A program made the translations under genes and the position numbers. Below the pieces are notes generated by a model. It did not search any database. It was not told the DNA's origin and saw only the letters and a list, made by a program, of their open reading frames with translations. A DNA stretch of 64,000 nucleotides from Rebecca billardiae RCC1528 (Eukaryota; Haptophyta), in the NCBI GenBank assembly GCA_965240325.2, contig OZ251235.1, forward strand, positions 1,922,001 through 1,986,000, given 5' to 3'. Shown here in pieces: positions 20,310-30,885 of this stretch. Numbering within the stretch: position 1 is the stretch's first letter; each line of letters opens with the position of its first letter.

Positions 20310-22700
20310 CCAAGCGTCAGGGGAGCCAATTCTGCGTGACAAGGGGCAACAGCAAACCACCTTGTGGGGCCGGACCCGCGCTGCGGACCGGACTGTGCCA
20401 CGCCGCCGGGGCGAGCAAGAGACCGGGCGACGAGCCATCTGCAGCCCCTTGTCCAACCGCAGGGGGAGTCAACCCAGTCAACCCTATGGCGTGCCTCCCA
20501 AGCGTCAGGGGAGCCAACCCGCGTGACGAGGGACTGCAAGCCGCCAGGGGGGTCACCAGTAGGGCCGGCTGGCAGACGCTAGACGACGCGCCGCCGCCGG
20601 GACGGGCGGGGAATTGGGAAAGGCGACTAGCCACGCCCGGTGCCCAGCCACAGGGCAGGGACAAGCTGGAGATTCGACGGTGCCGATTCGACGAGCCATC
20701 CGCCGCCCAGTGTCCAACCGCCGGGGGAGCCATCCCCATGGCGTGCCGCCCAGGCGTCAGGGGAGCCAACCCGCATGACGACCTGGGGACAGCCGCAAAG
20801 CGTTCTCGAACCGCCGGGCAGCGGGACGTGCCCGCGGCGCCGGCAGCAGGGACAAGCGGGGAAGGGCGACAAGCCATCTGCCGCCCGAAGCCTAGCCGCA
20901 GCCGGGGCGAGCGGGAGACTCGACGAGCCATCCGCCGCCCCATATCCAACCGCCGGGGGAGCCATCCCCATGGCGTGCCGCCCAGGCGTCAGGGGAGCCA
21001 ACCCGCATGACGACCTGGGGACAACCGCAAAGCGTTCTCGGACCGCCGGCCGCGGGACGTGCCAGCTGCGCCGGCAGCAGGGACGAGCGGGGAAGTGCGA
21101 CGAGCCATCCGCCGCCCGAAGCTTAGCTGCCGCCGGGGCGAGCGGGAGACTCGACGAGCCATCCGCCGCCCCGTGTCCAACCGCAGGGGAAGCCATCCCC
21201 ATGGTGTGCCGCCCAGGAGCCAACCCGCATGACGACCTGGGGACAACCGCAAAGCGTTCTCGAACCGCCGGGCCGCGGGACGTGCCCTCGGTGCCGGCAG
21301 CAGGGACAAGCGGGGAAGGGTGACGAGCCATCAGCCGCCCGAAGCCTAGCCGCCGCCGGGGCGGGCGGGAGACTCGACGAGCCATCCGCCGCCCCGTGTC
21401 CAACCGCAGGGGGAGCCATCCCCATGGCGTGTCGCCCAGGCGTCAGGGGAGCCAACCCGCATGACGACCCGGGGACAACCGCAAAGCGTTCTCGGACCGC
21501 CGGGCCGCGGGACGTGCCCGCGGCGCCGGCAGCAGGGACAAGCGGGGAAAGGCGGCAAGCCATCCGCCGCCCGAAGCCTAGCCGCAGCAGGGGCGAGCTG
21601 GAGACTCGACGACGAGCCATCCGCCACCCCGTGTCCAACCGCCGGGGGAGCCATCCCCATGGTGTGCCGCCCAGGCGTCAGGGGAGCCAACCCGCATGAC
21701 GACCTGGGGACAACCGCGAAGCGTTCTCGGACCGCCGGGCCGCAGGACGTGCCCGCTGCGCCGGCAGCCGGGACGAGCGGGGAAAGGCGACGAGCCATCC
21801 GCCGCCCGAAGCCTAGCCGCCGCCGGGGCGAGCGGGAGACTCGACGAGCCATCCGCCGCCCCGTGTCCAACCGCAGGGGGAGCCATCCCCATGGCGTGCC
21901 GCCCAGGCGTCAGGGGAGCCGACCCGCATGACGACCTGGGGACAACCGCAAAGTGCTCTCGAACCGCCGGGCCGCGGGACGTGCCCGCGGCGCCGGCAGC
22001 AGGGACGAGCGGGGAAGGGCGACGAGCCATCCGCCGCCCGAAGCCTAGCTGCAGGGGGGCGATCCCCGTCGATGGCGACGCTCCGGCCAGCTGCCCCGCC
22101 GCGCCCGGGCGGGACTGCTGGTACGAGAAAGGCACCTGCTGGGCCAAATGCCCAGGGGCCGACCGTGCAGCGCCGCCGGAAGGAAGGTCCCCCGACGACG
22201 CGCGAGCCAAGGCGCCGAGCCCAGCCGCAGGAGGAGCCACCCCCCTTGTGTTCCCCCCCAGCGTCAGGGGAGCCGACCCGCATGACGGGGGGGGACAGCG
22301 AACCACCCTGCCGGGCCGTTCTTGAACTGCAAGCCCGGGGGGTGCTCCAGCGAGGCCGGCCGGCCGACGCTACGGGACGCGCCGCCTCCGGGGCGAGCGG
22401 GAGATGGCGCCAAGCCACCTGCCGCCCAGTGTCCGGCCGCCGGGGGAGCCAACCCTCCGGCGCTCCCACCACGCGTCAGGGGAGCCAACCCGCATGACGG
22501 GGGGCCACAGCAAACCGCCCCGTGGGGTCGGTCCTGCACCGCGAGCCGGACGGCGCCATGCCGCCGGGGCGAGCGGGAAATGGCGCCGAGCCACCCGCCG
22601 CCCCGTGTCCAGCCGCCGGGGGAGCCAACCCCACGGCGTGCCGCCTAGGCGTCAGGGGAGCCATCCCGCTTGACGGCCTGGGGACGACCGCAAACCGTCC
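20310..22700. repeat. Satellite, ~232 bp period
   Basis: The anchor CCCGCATGAC recurs at 20770, 21002, 21224, 21456, 21691 and 21923, spaced 232, 222, 232, 235 and 232 bp. Diverged units with changed spacing lie on either side (about 20518, 22278, 22489 and 22665). Every unit carries GAGCCATCCCCATGG, AGGCGTCAGGGGAGCC and a CGGGACGTGCCCGCGG-like hairpin. All frames are long because stops are rare; no coding is inferred. Confidence 0.9.
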
Positions 22701-23545
22701 TGCAGGACCGTTCTGGTACCGCAGGGCCGCGGGACGTGCCCGCGGCTCCGGCAGTCCGAGGGGGGGCGCCGCGACGCCGCCGGGGCGAGTGGCCCCGGAC
22801 GACCGGCCCTCCGCCTCTCCGTGCCCAATCGGCAGGGGATGCATCCCCATCGATGCTTGCGCAACCGCAAAACACCCGTTGGGACCGTTCTGGTACCGCA
22901 GGGCCGCGGGACGTGCCCGCGGCTCCGGCAGTCCGAGGGGGGGCGCCGCGACGCCGCCGGGGCGAGTGGCCCCGGACGACCGGCCCTCCGCCTCTCCGTG
23001 CCCAATCGGCAGGGGATGCATCCCCATCGATGCTTGCGCAACCGCAAAACACCAGTTGGGACCGTTCTGGTACAGCAGGGCAGCGGGACGTGCCCGCGGC
23101 TCCGGCAGTCCGAGGGGAGGCGCCGCGACGCCGCCGGGGCGAGTGGCCCCGGACGACCGGCCCTCCGCCTCTCCGTGCCCAATCGGCAGGGGATGCATCC
23201 CCATCGATGCTTGCGCAACCGCAAAACACCAGTTGGGACCGTTCTGGTACCGCAGGGCCGCGGGACGTGCCCGCGGCTCCGGCAGTCCGAGGGGGGGCGC
23301 CGCGACGCCGCCGGGGCGAGTGGCCCCGGACGACCGGCCCTCCGCCTCTCCGTGCCCAATCGGCAGGGGATGCATCCCCATCGATGCTTGCGCAACCGCA
23401 AAACACCAGTTGGGACCGTTCTGGTACCGCAGGGCAGCGGGACGTGCCCGCGGCTCCGGCAGTCCGAGGGGAGGCGCCGCGACGCCGCCGGGGCGAGTGG
23501 CCCCGGACGACGGGCCCTCCGCCTCTCCGTGCCCCATCGGCAGGG
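22701..23545. repeat. Satellite, exact 177 bp period, five copies
   Basis: The anchor TGGTACNGCAGGGC occurs at 22714, 22891, 23068, 23245 and 23422, exactly 177 bp apart. It is a shortened relative of the 232 bp unit (shared CGCGGGACGTGCCCGCGG, CGCCGGGGCGAG and GCATCCCCAT blocks). Because 177 is a multiple of three, several frames on both strands stay open with 59-residue repeats. The last unit is cut by D' copy 2. Confidence 0.9.
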
Positions 23546-23768
23546 GAAGAAAACGCGCTCGGTGCGCTCCCCTGCTGGCTCGGCAAGCCATGGAGCCGAT
23601 GGCTCTGGCGACTGCCTTTTGGTACGGTGCCTGTCGCGCGAGGCGAGCAGCGTGCCTTCACGTGCGGCCTGCGGCACGCCCGTTTTGCCCGGACGTTCAC
23701 TGTCCGGCTCAGCCGGTGCGGCTGCAGATTAGTAAGTTACCACGAGCCTTCGGTCGTTTTCACCACAC
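23546..23768 (+). repeat. Direct repeat D', copy 2 (223 bp)
   Basis: Copy of 19601-19823 differing at one visible base. It begins inside the last 177 bp satellite unit and is followed within 8 bp by repeat A copy 3. Confidence 0.9.
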
Positions 23769-23775
23769 GACTTGG

Positions 23776-23896
23776 GGAGCGGATGGTCGTAGTAGAAAAG
23801 CGTCAACAAATGAGTGGGAATCGCAACGACATCCGTATGATGCGCGCTCAAAAAGGTAACGACATGCGTTCTCGTTTCCCGAGGCGTGCCTAATCA
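23776..23896 (+). repeat. Dispersed repeat A, copy 3 (left part)
   Basis: Contains GGTCGTAGTAGAAAAGCG, GTGGGAATCGCAACGAC, CTCAAAAAGGTAACGACATG and CGAGGCGTGCCTAATCA, then diverges. The peptide-like frame ending QKGNDMRSRFPRRA is again intact. Confidence 0.85.
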
Positions 23897-25445
23897 ATAA
23901 CTCGAGGAAAAAGATCCGCGGCCCGGCCGTGCTACGCAAACGAATTCCGCCCTCTGATCATCAACCCACGTGACTGCGGCTACTACTCTGTCTGAATGAC
24001 AGTGACAGTGACCAACTTAGCAATCGGGCATCTGATGAGGAGACTGACGATATGCCCATGCGTGACGACCAGCCGGGGTCATCGTGCGGCGCTGAGCCTG
24101 AGGCCTGGCCAGACCTGTGACTCATGCAGTGGTCACGGCACCTGCCACCGCGCTGCAGACCTACCAGTACCCGCGCCCCTCACGGCCGCACGGGCGTCTG
24201 TACACCACCCGTCCCAGCCCCCTACATCAAGGCTCCCTGGTATTGAATAATACCCGCAGCTATTCGTTACCAGCCCATTTCATAGTCACTGAGCTCATGA
24301 CCGTCCATGGACGGTCATGAGCCCGCTGAGCCGAAGACGGGCTCACGGGCCATTTCTGGGACGGGTGGTAGTGCGTCCGACCAGGTCGCCTCCAGCACGA
24401 GCCGCAAGTTAAGGTGGCGCGCTCCTTCCGCTTCCCTGCCGATTCAGATTTGACACCTGGCATCAATGGTCCAGTGAGCTGCGGCTGCTGCAGCCGCAAC
24501 GTGCTGGCGCGGCGAGACAGTGGACCAAGACCACTAAGCAACATGGCTTACTCGTGCAGCATCCGCACGGCGCGCGCACAGAGAGTTCAGAGCGTAACGC
24601 AGGGCGACGCGCGCGCGCCGCGAGCGAGCCGGGCAACCACCGCCCGCCTCCACATTCAGCCCCCGCGCGCGCGGCGCGCACCATGACCATCCGCCCCAGT
24701 GCCATCAGCGCGCAGCGCCTGCGCGGTCGCACCTGGGTCGTTGGACGTATGCCGTGGCGCGGGCGCGGCGCGGCGATGCCGCGCTTGCTTCTCCCGAGGG
24801 CCTGAGGCCCCCACGCGCGGCGGACTCCGCGCGCGCGCCCCGCCTGACGTGCGCGCGGCGCGCGGCCACCGGAGCCTCCATGCGCCGGGCCGTTGCGCGG
24901 TGCCGCGTGCTGTGCGTATTCGGTCTCGTCAGATGCGTGCTCGGTCTCGTCAATCGTTACCCGCGTCGCTTGCGGCAGCCCCCCCCCCCCCTTTAGCGGT
25001 TCAAACCAACGACGCTTGGACGCCTACGGCCGCGCGAAGCGACGGCGCCGAGCGGGCGCGCGCGCCCGGTACGAGAGGTAGACTCCCACATCGTGCATCC
25101 ACACCCCGCCCGCGCCAGCGCACCCGCCCCTGGCGCTCTTCCCGCTCGTCGGCGGCGCTCGGCACCCGAGCCGAGCCGAACGTGTGCACGGTGCACGCCG
25201 CAGCGCGGCGCGACGGGCGCGGCGCGGCGCGCTCGGAATTTTCCTGAAGAGGGCTCCGAGCGTACGGGCCGACGCGCCCACTCGCGGCGCGCTCCGCGCG
25301 CGCCCCGCCAAATGCGAGGTGACACACGAGGCGCGGGTCGAGACGCTCGGGTGCTCGGCGCGGCCGTCAAACAGCCCCCCCCCCCCCCCCCCCCCGCGAG
25401 TTGACGAGCGTCCCCGGATTCCATTTTCCGGACTCTCCTTGATGC
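23897..25445. other. Intergenic, no supportable gene
   Basis: Low-complexity frames only. It contains a perfect 30 bp palindrome at 24293-24322 and homopolymer C runs near 24980 and 25378-25395. Confidence 0.5.
24293..24322. repeat. Perfect 30 bp palindrome
   Basis: GCTCATGACCGTCCA followed immediately by its reverse complement, with no spacer. A CCGAAGACGGGCTCACGGGCC stretch follows. Function unknown. Confidence 0.9.
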
Positions 25446-26043
25446 TACAGGTGGATACGGGTCAACTGGACAGTGGCCGACCCAACTCACGCGGAGGCCT
25501 CTCTCGGAGCATTGGGGTCGAAGGGGCGCCAGGGACGGACTTCAGGGGGTCCCTGGAGTTCCGCCGCAGCGCGCTTTCTGCGCTGCGGGCCCGTCTCCGC
25601 GCGTGGCGGCCGCAATGGCACTGTCCAATTAGCCCCTGGCACTGGCTGAGGCATGGGAATCGAGCTCAGAGACGCGCGCGCGGAGGAAAAGCGTGTGCAT
25701 CGGCTCGGACGGTTGCTCTGGGACCTACCCACGCCAGCGCAACCGCGCCTTGCCTCGGAGTCCGCCCTTCCTGAGTCCGCGCACGCGCCTTGCGGCTTGA
25801 AACGCTGGCGTTCGGCCTTGTGCGCGGGACTCATGAAACAAGGCGAAGGCGGCGAGAAGCGCGACCTGGCGCGTGCGCAGACGACGTTCCACGACCAGGT
25901 GAGTTCAGCAAACATCGTGCGCCGTCGTGGCGACCCGCCAGTGGGCGCTCGTGCTCGTTCGCCCACGAGCCCTCGCCACGAGGCCCGCCGCCCGCTGAGT
26001 GTCCAGTTAGCCCCGGTGTCCAGTTGACCCGTATCCACCTGTA
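25446..26043. mobile_element. MITE-like element with 25 bp perfect TIRs and TA target
   Basis: Starts TA-CAGGTGGATACGGGTCAAC and ends with the exact reverse complement followed by TA (26042-26043). The perfect inverted repeat is 27 bp including TA. A TA target duplication with CAG...CTG ends is typical of Tc1/mariner-type elements. The 598 bp contain no transposase frame. An internal GTCCAATTAGCCCC near 25623 echoes GTCCAGTTAGCCCC next to the right end. Confidence 0.85.
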
Positions 26044-26106
26044 CGCAAAGCCGCGCGGGCGGGGGGCGGGTCCCGTCGAAACGGACGTGCCCCCCCCGCG
26101 GAAAAA

Positions 26107-26172
26107 TCGTTTCGGGGTCCATTGTTCGTATTCCTACTCCGGTATTACTTTGCTCAGCAGTACGTCACACAA
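26107..26172 (+). repeat. Dispersed repeat A, copy 4 (right part)
   Basis: Only the right half is present: CCATTGTTCGTATTCCTAC, TCCGGTATTACTTTGCTCAG and CAGTACGTCACAC. It lies 56 bp upstream of the start codon at 26228. Confidence 0.8.
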
Positions 26173-26227
26173 GCTGTGTTCACCAGAATTGGGGTTCACC
26201 CCCGTTATTATAAGGGGTCTGCCCAAG

Positions 26228-27646
26228 ATGGGGGCAGCGGGTGCAAGGGCGACAGCCACAGCTGTCGTGCTCGGATGGATCACCGCTCATCGCCCTTGCG
26301 ACGCTGCCACTGCGATGGACGGCGCGGCAGGGGCTGAGTGCGTGAGGCGCCTCGCCGCTGCGTCGGAGGCAGCAGCCAGCACCATCGAGCAGCACCTGGC
26401 GACGACAGGCATCGTTTCACACGCCATCGAAGCGTGCGGCAAGCGCACGAGACATCCCGCTCCCGACCCCATCCGAAGCAACGAGTGCCTGGACGCCCAG
26501 CTAGACTCGCCCTCGGCCAACCTCTCGGTGAGCTACCTGCAGATTGACCTGCCGCAGTGTGCGTACAGCAAGGCGGGTGATGGTGTTGGGCTCATGATGA
26601 AGGCAGATGCAGTCGTCAAAGGCCCTGCCTGGCCGCATGACGTGTGGGCCCTGCCCCGGAGCCATCGCAGTTGCCTCGCCGGACGAGGCCCGCCCTGCAT
26701 TCCGCCGCTAGTGCTGTGCCAAGCCAGCACTATGGGCCCAGGCACATACGCCCGACTGCGCTACGAGCGCATAACCACTCAAGTTTTCAAGGGGGTAAAC
26801 CAACTTTGCCCTCCTGAGGACTACTCACTGCTGGCAAGCTTCTCCAGGGCGTTTGGGATTCAAGAACGAGACAACGTGAGCGACGTGCAAAGTAGCCCTG
26901 GCCTGCGCACCACCCGTGTGGAGAACATCTCCACTGCCAGTGCCTGCTGGAAGCCAACAAGTCCATGCGAGGAGAACGTCACACGTTATGGTTATATGAG
27001 ATTTGCTCATGCCCTGGACACTTCGTGCTACCACCTGGACTGGGCTATGGCTGTGCTGTACAGCAGGGCTTTCTACGAGCACCTGCTTGCACGCGGCGCG
27101 CGCTGCACAATACACCCATTGCAGAACCACAACGAGTATCTTGCCAGGTGGTCAGCACACGACATCCTCGCAGTATACTTCAATCCAGGCCACGTGCAGG
27201 CGGTGTGCACACACCATGCTGGCACAAACACATCAACCTGCAAGGATGCACTGGCAGCGGAGCAGAGCAATCTGCAGCGTGCTCTACACGTGGCCCATCG
27301 AGTCCAGCAGCTGCGCAAGGCAGGGCAGAAGAAATCTGCTCTCAGCAGAAAAGGCAGGGCACCTGGTGAGCAACCTATTGGTGGAGGTCATCTGGATGGT
27401 GTGCCTGTGGTTGTAAAGGGCAGGCCCGGGTTGGAATGCAGGCACATCGACTCATACCTTGCACGCACAGCAGCTGGCCCAAGGACACAGCAGGCTGGGC
27501 GAAGGGAACAATCTCAAAGCTCTACTGGAGCATCAGCGTCCGGCATCACCGCAGCTGCTATGTTCACCCCGGTGCCGATTGCAGAGTTTGCTGCTGCACT
27601 TGACAGTGATGCCACTTGTCAGCCTCACAGCGCTCCACCTGCTTAG
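26228..27646 (+). CDS. Orphan secreted Cys-rich protein
   Basis: 472 residues, single exon. The frame is open further upstream (from about 25790), but that part crosses the MITE and repeat A, so the ATG at 26228 is chosen. It gives a signal-peptide-like start (ATATAVVLGWITA). I do not recognise the family. Visible features: many cysteines (over a dozen in the central part), potential N-glycosylation sites (ANLS, DNVS, ENIS, ENVT, TNTS), a conserved-looking core with SYLQIDLPQCAYSKAGDG and RYGYMRFAHALDTSCYHLDW, and a basic linker (KKSALSRKGR) before a Ser/Ala-rich tail. Composition is visibly less GC-extreme than the other genes, consistent with a lineage-specific or acquired gene. Alternatively a fragment of a larger element, as repeats flank it on both sides. 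Confidence 0.6.
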   Translation: MGAAGARATATAVVLGWITAHRPCDAATAMDGAAGAECVRRLAAASEAAASTIEQHLATTGIVSHAIEACGKRTRHPAPDPIRSNECLDAQLDSPSANLSVSYLQIDLPQCAYSKAGDGVGLMMKADAVVKGPAWPHDVWALPRSHRSCLAGRGPPCIPPLVLCQASTMGPGTYARLRYERITTQVFKGVNQLCPPEDYSLLASFSRAFGIQERDNVSDVQSSPGLRTTRVENISTASACWKPTSPCEENVTRYGYMRFAHALDTSCYHLDWAMAVLYSRAFYEHLLARGARCTIHPLQNHNEYLARWSAHDILAVYFNPGHVQAVCTHHAGTNTSTCKDALAAEQSNLQRALHVAHRVQQLRKAGQKKSALSRKGRAPGEQPIGGGHLDGVPVVVKGRPGLECRHIDSYLARTAAGPRTQQAGRREQSQSSTGASASGITAAAMFTPVPIAEFAAALDSDATCQPHSAPPA

Positions 27647-27979
27647 CCGGCCATTGCTGGGCATATCACCATATCAGGCCAGATTAGCGGTGACTGAATA
27701 TGTCGTCATCACTTATAATTTCAGTAATAATAAAAACTGTGCCTGCTGGCGTCAGGCGGGGGGGTCGGCGGGCCGTGCCAGTGCTGTCGCACTGTGCCCT
27801 GGCGGGCGGGGGGAGGGGGGGGGGGGGTCGGCGGGCCGTGCCAGTGCTGTCGCAATGTTTCCTCTGCGGGTTCGCGTCTTTCTACAGCATTCGCTCGTGG
27901 TCGTGGGTGACGGACAGTCGGACCACTCGGACCCGTGACACCTGTGAAGTTCTCGGACCACGTGCTTTACGCGTCCGTG
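27647..27979. other. Intergenic, poly-G tracts
   Basis: An AT-rich stretch after the stop (27700-27740), then two near-identical GGGTCGGCGGGCCGTGCC blocks around a G-run (about 27807-27830). No gene. Confidence 0.5.
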
Positions 27980-29862
27980 CGCATCAGCGAGGCCCACACC
28001 CACGAGGGAACGTGCAGCACGCGGGGCGGGGCGGGTAGCCCGTTGCTCCGCGCAAGCGCGGGTACGTGCTGTATGTGCCGCATCTCGACCGCGATGGCGC
28101 AATCGAGCGCCTCTCGTCGCGAGGACGCTTGCCGATGTCCGCTCCGGGCATGATGGGCTCGGCGCAGGTCGCGTTGACATCGTACACGGCCGCCACGCTG
28201 AGCACGAGCGCGTTGACGTTCACGCGGTCGTCGCTCTTCGCCTCTTCGACAGGTCTGGCGCCCGCGTGTTCGGCGGCACGAGGAGCTGTTGGTTGTGTGC
28301 GCGCGCGCGCACACAGCGACAGCGTGTGCCACTCGCGATCGAGAGTGGGCACGAGCTGCTCACGCAGGCACACGAATCACAGCGCATCCGTCACCGGCGT
28401 GACGACGTCCGCCTCGTCCCGCAGCGCCTGCGCCATGGACGAGGATGGCGCGTCGATGTTTCATGCTCGACGATTCATCTCTCTGCGGATGGCATCACGG
28501 GCTTGTCTGTGTCACGCTGCGGCGAGGGTCGCCAACTCGCGAAGAGGCGGTTGCTGCCACGGCGACAGACCCGGGAGGTGCGTCCGCTGCGCGTCGTACG
28601 CCGTTGGCGCTGCGCTTCCGTCGCATTGGTCACCGTCGACGCGCAGGCCGGACGTGGGCGACCGCGAGCGACGACAGTCCGGTACAGCCGTACAGGGGGG
28701 GCCAGATGAAGTTTCCCGCCACTTCGGAAGGGAAGCCATGGCGGGCGTGAATGCCCGTCCCAACGCGATCTAAGGCCCCAGCGCCACGGCCCGGTCACTG
28801 GGGCGTGGCGTAGGCAGGTCGGCGTCGCCGTACGAGCGCGTGCGCGTGAGTGACAGCTTCCCTTCCGACTTTTCGACCACTCTCACGTCCACGTCCACGA
28901 CCCCGTACGACCGGCGCGCCGGTGAGGTTGCGCATGAGAAGGATGGGCAGGTAGCGGCCAGGATCACCGTTCTGACGGTCATACTGCCCTCTGGGGCATG
29001 CATTGCGACGGTGCATGCCTGGCGATGGTCCATCTGACCCTACAAGCCGTGGATCTGACGAGCAAGGTTGGCTGCGCGGTAGTCGTGCGACCGCCGTCTG
29101 ACACGGCTGCAGTGGTGAATACGTTTGGCGTGTGCGCGCCTGTCAACGGCAGGGTGATCAACGACCGGCATGGCTAGCAAGCTGATCAGGACTAGTAACA
29201 ACCTTGTCTGGGACCACGCCACGCCATTTGGCGACCTCGCCACCGCTCAATGCCCGTCCAGAGGCACGGACGTGCCGCACTACCTGGCCAGCCATCGCCA
29301 AAGTGGGGCCCACCATCTGGACCCCCCTGTACGCGGATTCCGGCGATCGAGTTCAGAAGGCCGCGCCAAATCTTGCGTCGCGTGCGATGGCGCTTCCCGC
29401 CCGCGAGACACCTCGTGATGAGGGCCTTTCCGCACCGAGCCAGACGCGCGGCGGCGGATCGCGCGAGGTGGTTGTCGTGCGCAGCGCTTGAAACTATGGC
29501 CCGTGCGAGCGCTCGACGTGCAAGTCAGGCGAGGACCGCCCCAGGTCGCACGATCATGTCGACGCGCCGAGCGTACCTCCAAACGAGTCGACTTTGGCCC
29601 CCGTTCGACCTGCACGCGAGACGACGAGGGCAGCAATCGCGAATCGGGCGAAAACCCCACTCGGGAGTCCTCTCCGCTCTCGTGATGTCCGCACCGGCGT
29701 TGGATTTGGCGCGCGCCGCCCACGCGCTCCGCGCCATCGGGCAACTCTTTTTCGGCCGAGCGTCCCCAGTGGGAGCTGCGAGGGCGCCCGGTAGTGAGCG
29801 AGGCGAGTTTCTTTTCTTTGCGAGGCGAGTTTCTTTTTCTTTTTGTTTTTCTTATCTTTTAA
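27980..29862 (-). repeat. Repeat B, copy 2 (interrupted by an insertion)
   Basis: Second copy of 13960-15258. The protein-like segment is continuous through the (CG)n tract here, but one codon that is CGA in copy 1 is TGA here (minus strand, within 28370-28385). Each copy thus carries a lesion the other lacks. A 637 bp TIR element is inserted at 28693-29329. Confidence 0.8.
28693..29329. mobile_element. TIR element inserted in repeat B
   Basis: Left end CAGGGGGGGCCAGATG, right end the inverted CATCTGGACCCCCCTG (one mismatch), flanked by TA on both sides (28691-28692 and 29330-29331). Repeat B copy 1 reads straight through the site (GTCCGGTGCGCGGATTCC), giving a natural empty site. No transposase is seen; 637 bp, MITE-like. 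Confidence 0.85.
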
Positions 29863-29881
29863 CTGCTGCTTATTATTATAC

Positions 29882-30713
29882 AGGGGTCTCAACAATTAGC
29901 TGTATATCTCTGTTTGTGCCACTGGACAGGCATGTGAGCACTTGATTGCCTGGCTAGATGTGGTCTAGCACAGCCCACTCCCTGGCCATTCTGACGAGTG
30001 GGTGGCTGCTTGGCCAGCTCTCCATGCTGGGCTGTGGTGCCATCCAGAGTGCGCATGTGCAGCAGCCCAGGTGGCAGGTGGGTGCAGCGAGGGGCGCGGC
30101 AGGCAGCAGTGGGTGGTCAGCTTGAAAATCCATGCAGGCCAGCCACCAGCAGCTAGGCTGCAGTGCTCTTGGCTGCACCAGCCCCACTCCAGCCCCCTCA
30201 AGTCGGGTGGCTGGCCACCCTCTGGGTGTGTCAGCGGCCTGCTGCTGCTGGCCTCCCAGTGCAGGGGAGCTGACCCGACAGGTCCTTGCGCAGGTGGGGG
30301 TGCGGGATTGGGCACTGTGCCACAGCAGCTGCATCCCATGAGGATGAGCTCCCCCCCAGGTGGCATGCAGCCCTCCCTAGGGGGTACCAGATCCACTGCC
30401 AAGCACAATTTAGGCCGCTGGTCTGTGTTAGGGCACACGGCCCGCGACCAGTGACGACAAGCCTGCGGCAGGATCTGGCCAGCTGCGACAGGCTGTACCG
30501 AGTGTACGCCTGCACGGCCGTGGGCGTGTGGCCTGCTGGTGTGCTCAACTCCAGCCCACGCGCGCTGGGGCTGGCGGTGAGTGGCGCGCTGGGTCCGGAA
30601 ACCGTCGGCACGGGCCGTGGGGGCCGCCTGGATCAGCCCAGGCCGGGGCAGGGTGAGCAGTGGCGTGCAGCTCATGCAGTCTAAGAATGTGACAATTAAT
30701 TGTTGAGACCCCT
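29882..30713. mobile_element. TIR element, 17 bp perfect ends
   Basis: AGGGGTCTCAACAATTA at 29882-29898 and its exact reverse complement at 30697-30713 bound 832 bp. Target duplication is not obvious. A minus-strand frame (29965-30798) is Pro/Cys/Trp-rich and unrecognised. It lies between repeat B copy 2 and the NAD synthetase gene. Confidence 0.75.
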
Positions 30714-30885
30714 TGCTGTAGTAGTAAGTAGACTCGCGGTGCGGGGCCGCCATCGCCAGCCGATCGGCATCGGTTTCGGTCTCTGCTGAGTCAATCACTG
30801 AGTGACTGGCCGAGGCCGGGGCTACTCCGGCTAGCGGGCCAGTTATTGCCGTGTCGGCACGAGCCAGCAGCCCGATGCGCGTGCG

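Noticed and set aside
22476-23893. Several 340-445-codon frames in the 177 bp satellite
   Set aside because: Frames are open on both strands simply because the period is a multiple of three and stops are rare; no start context or domain.
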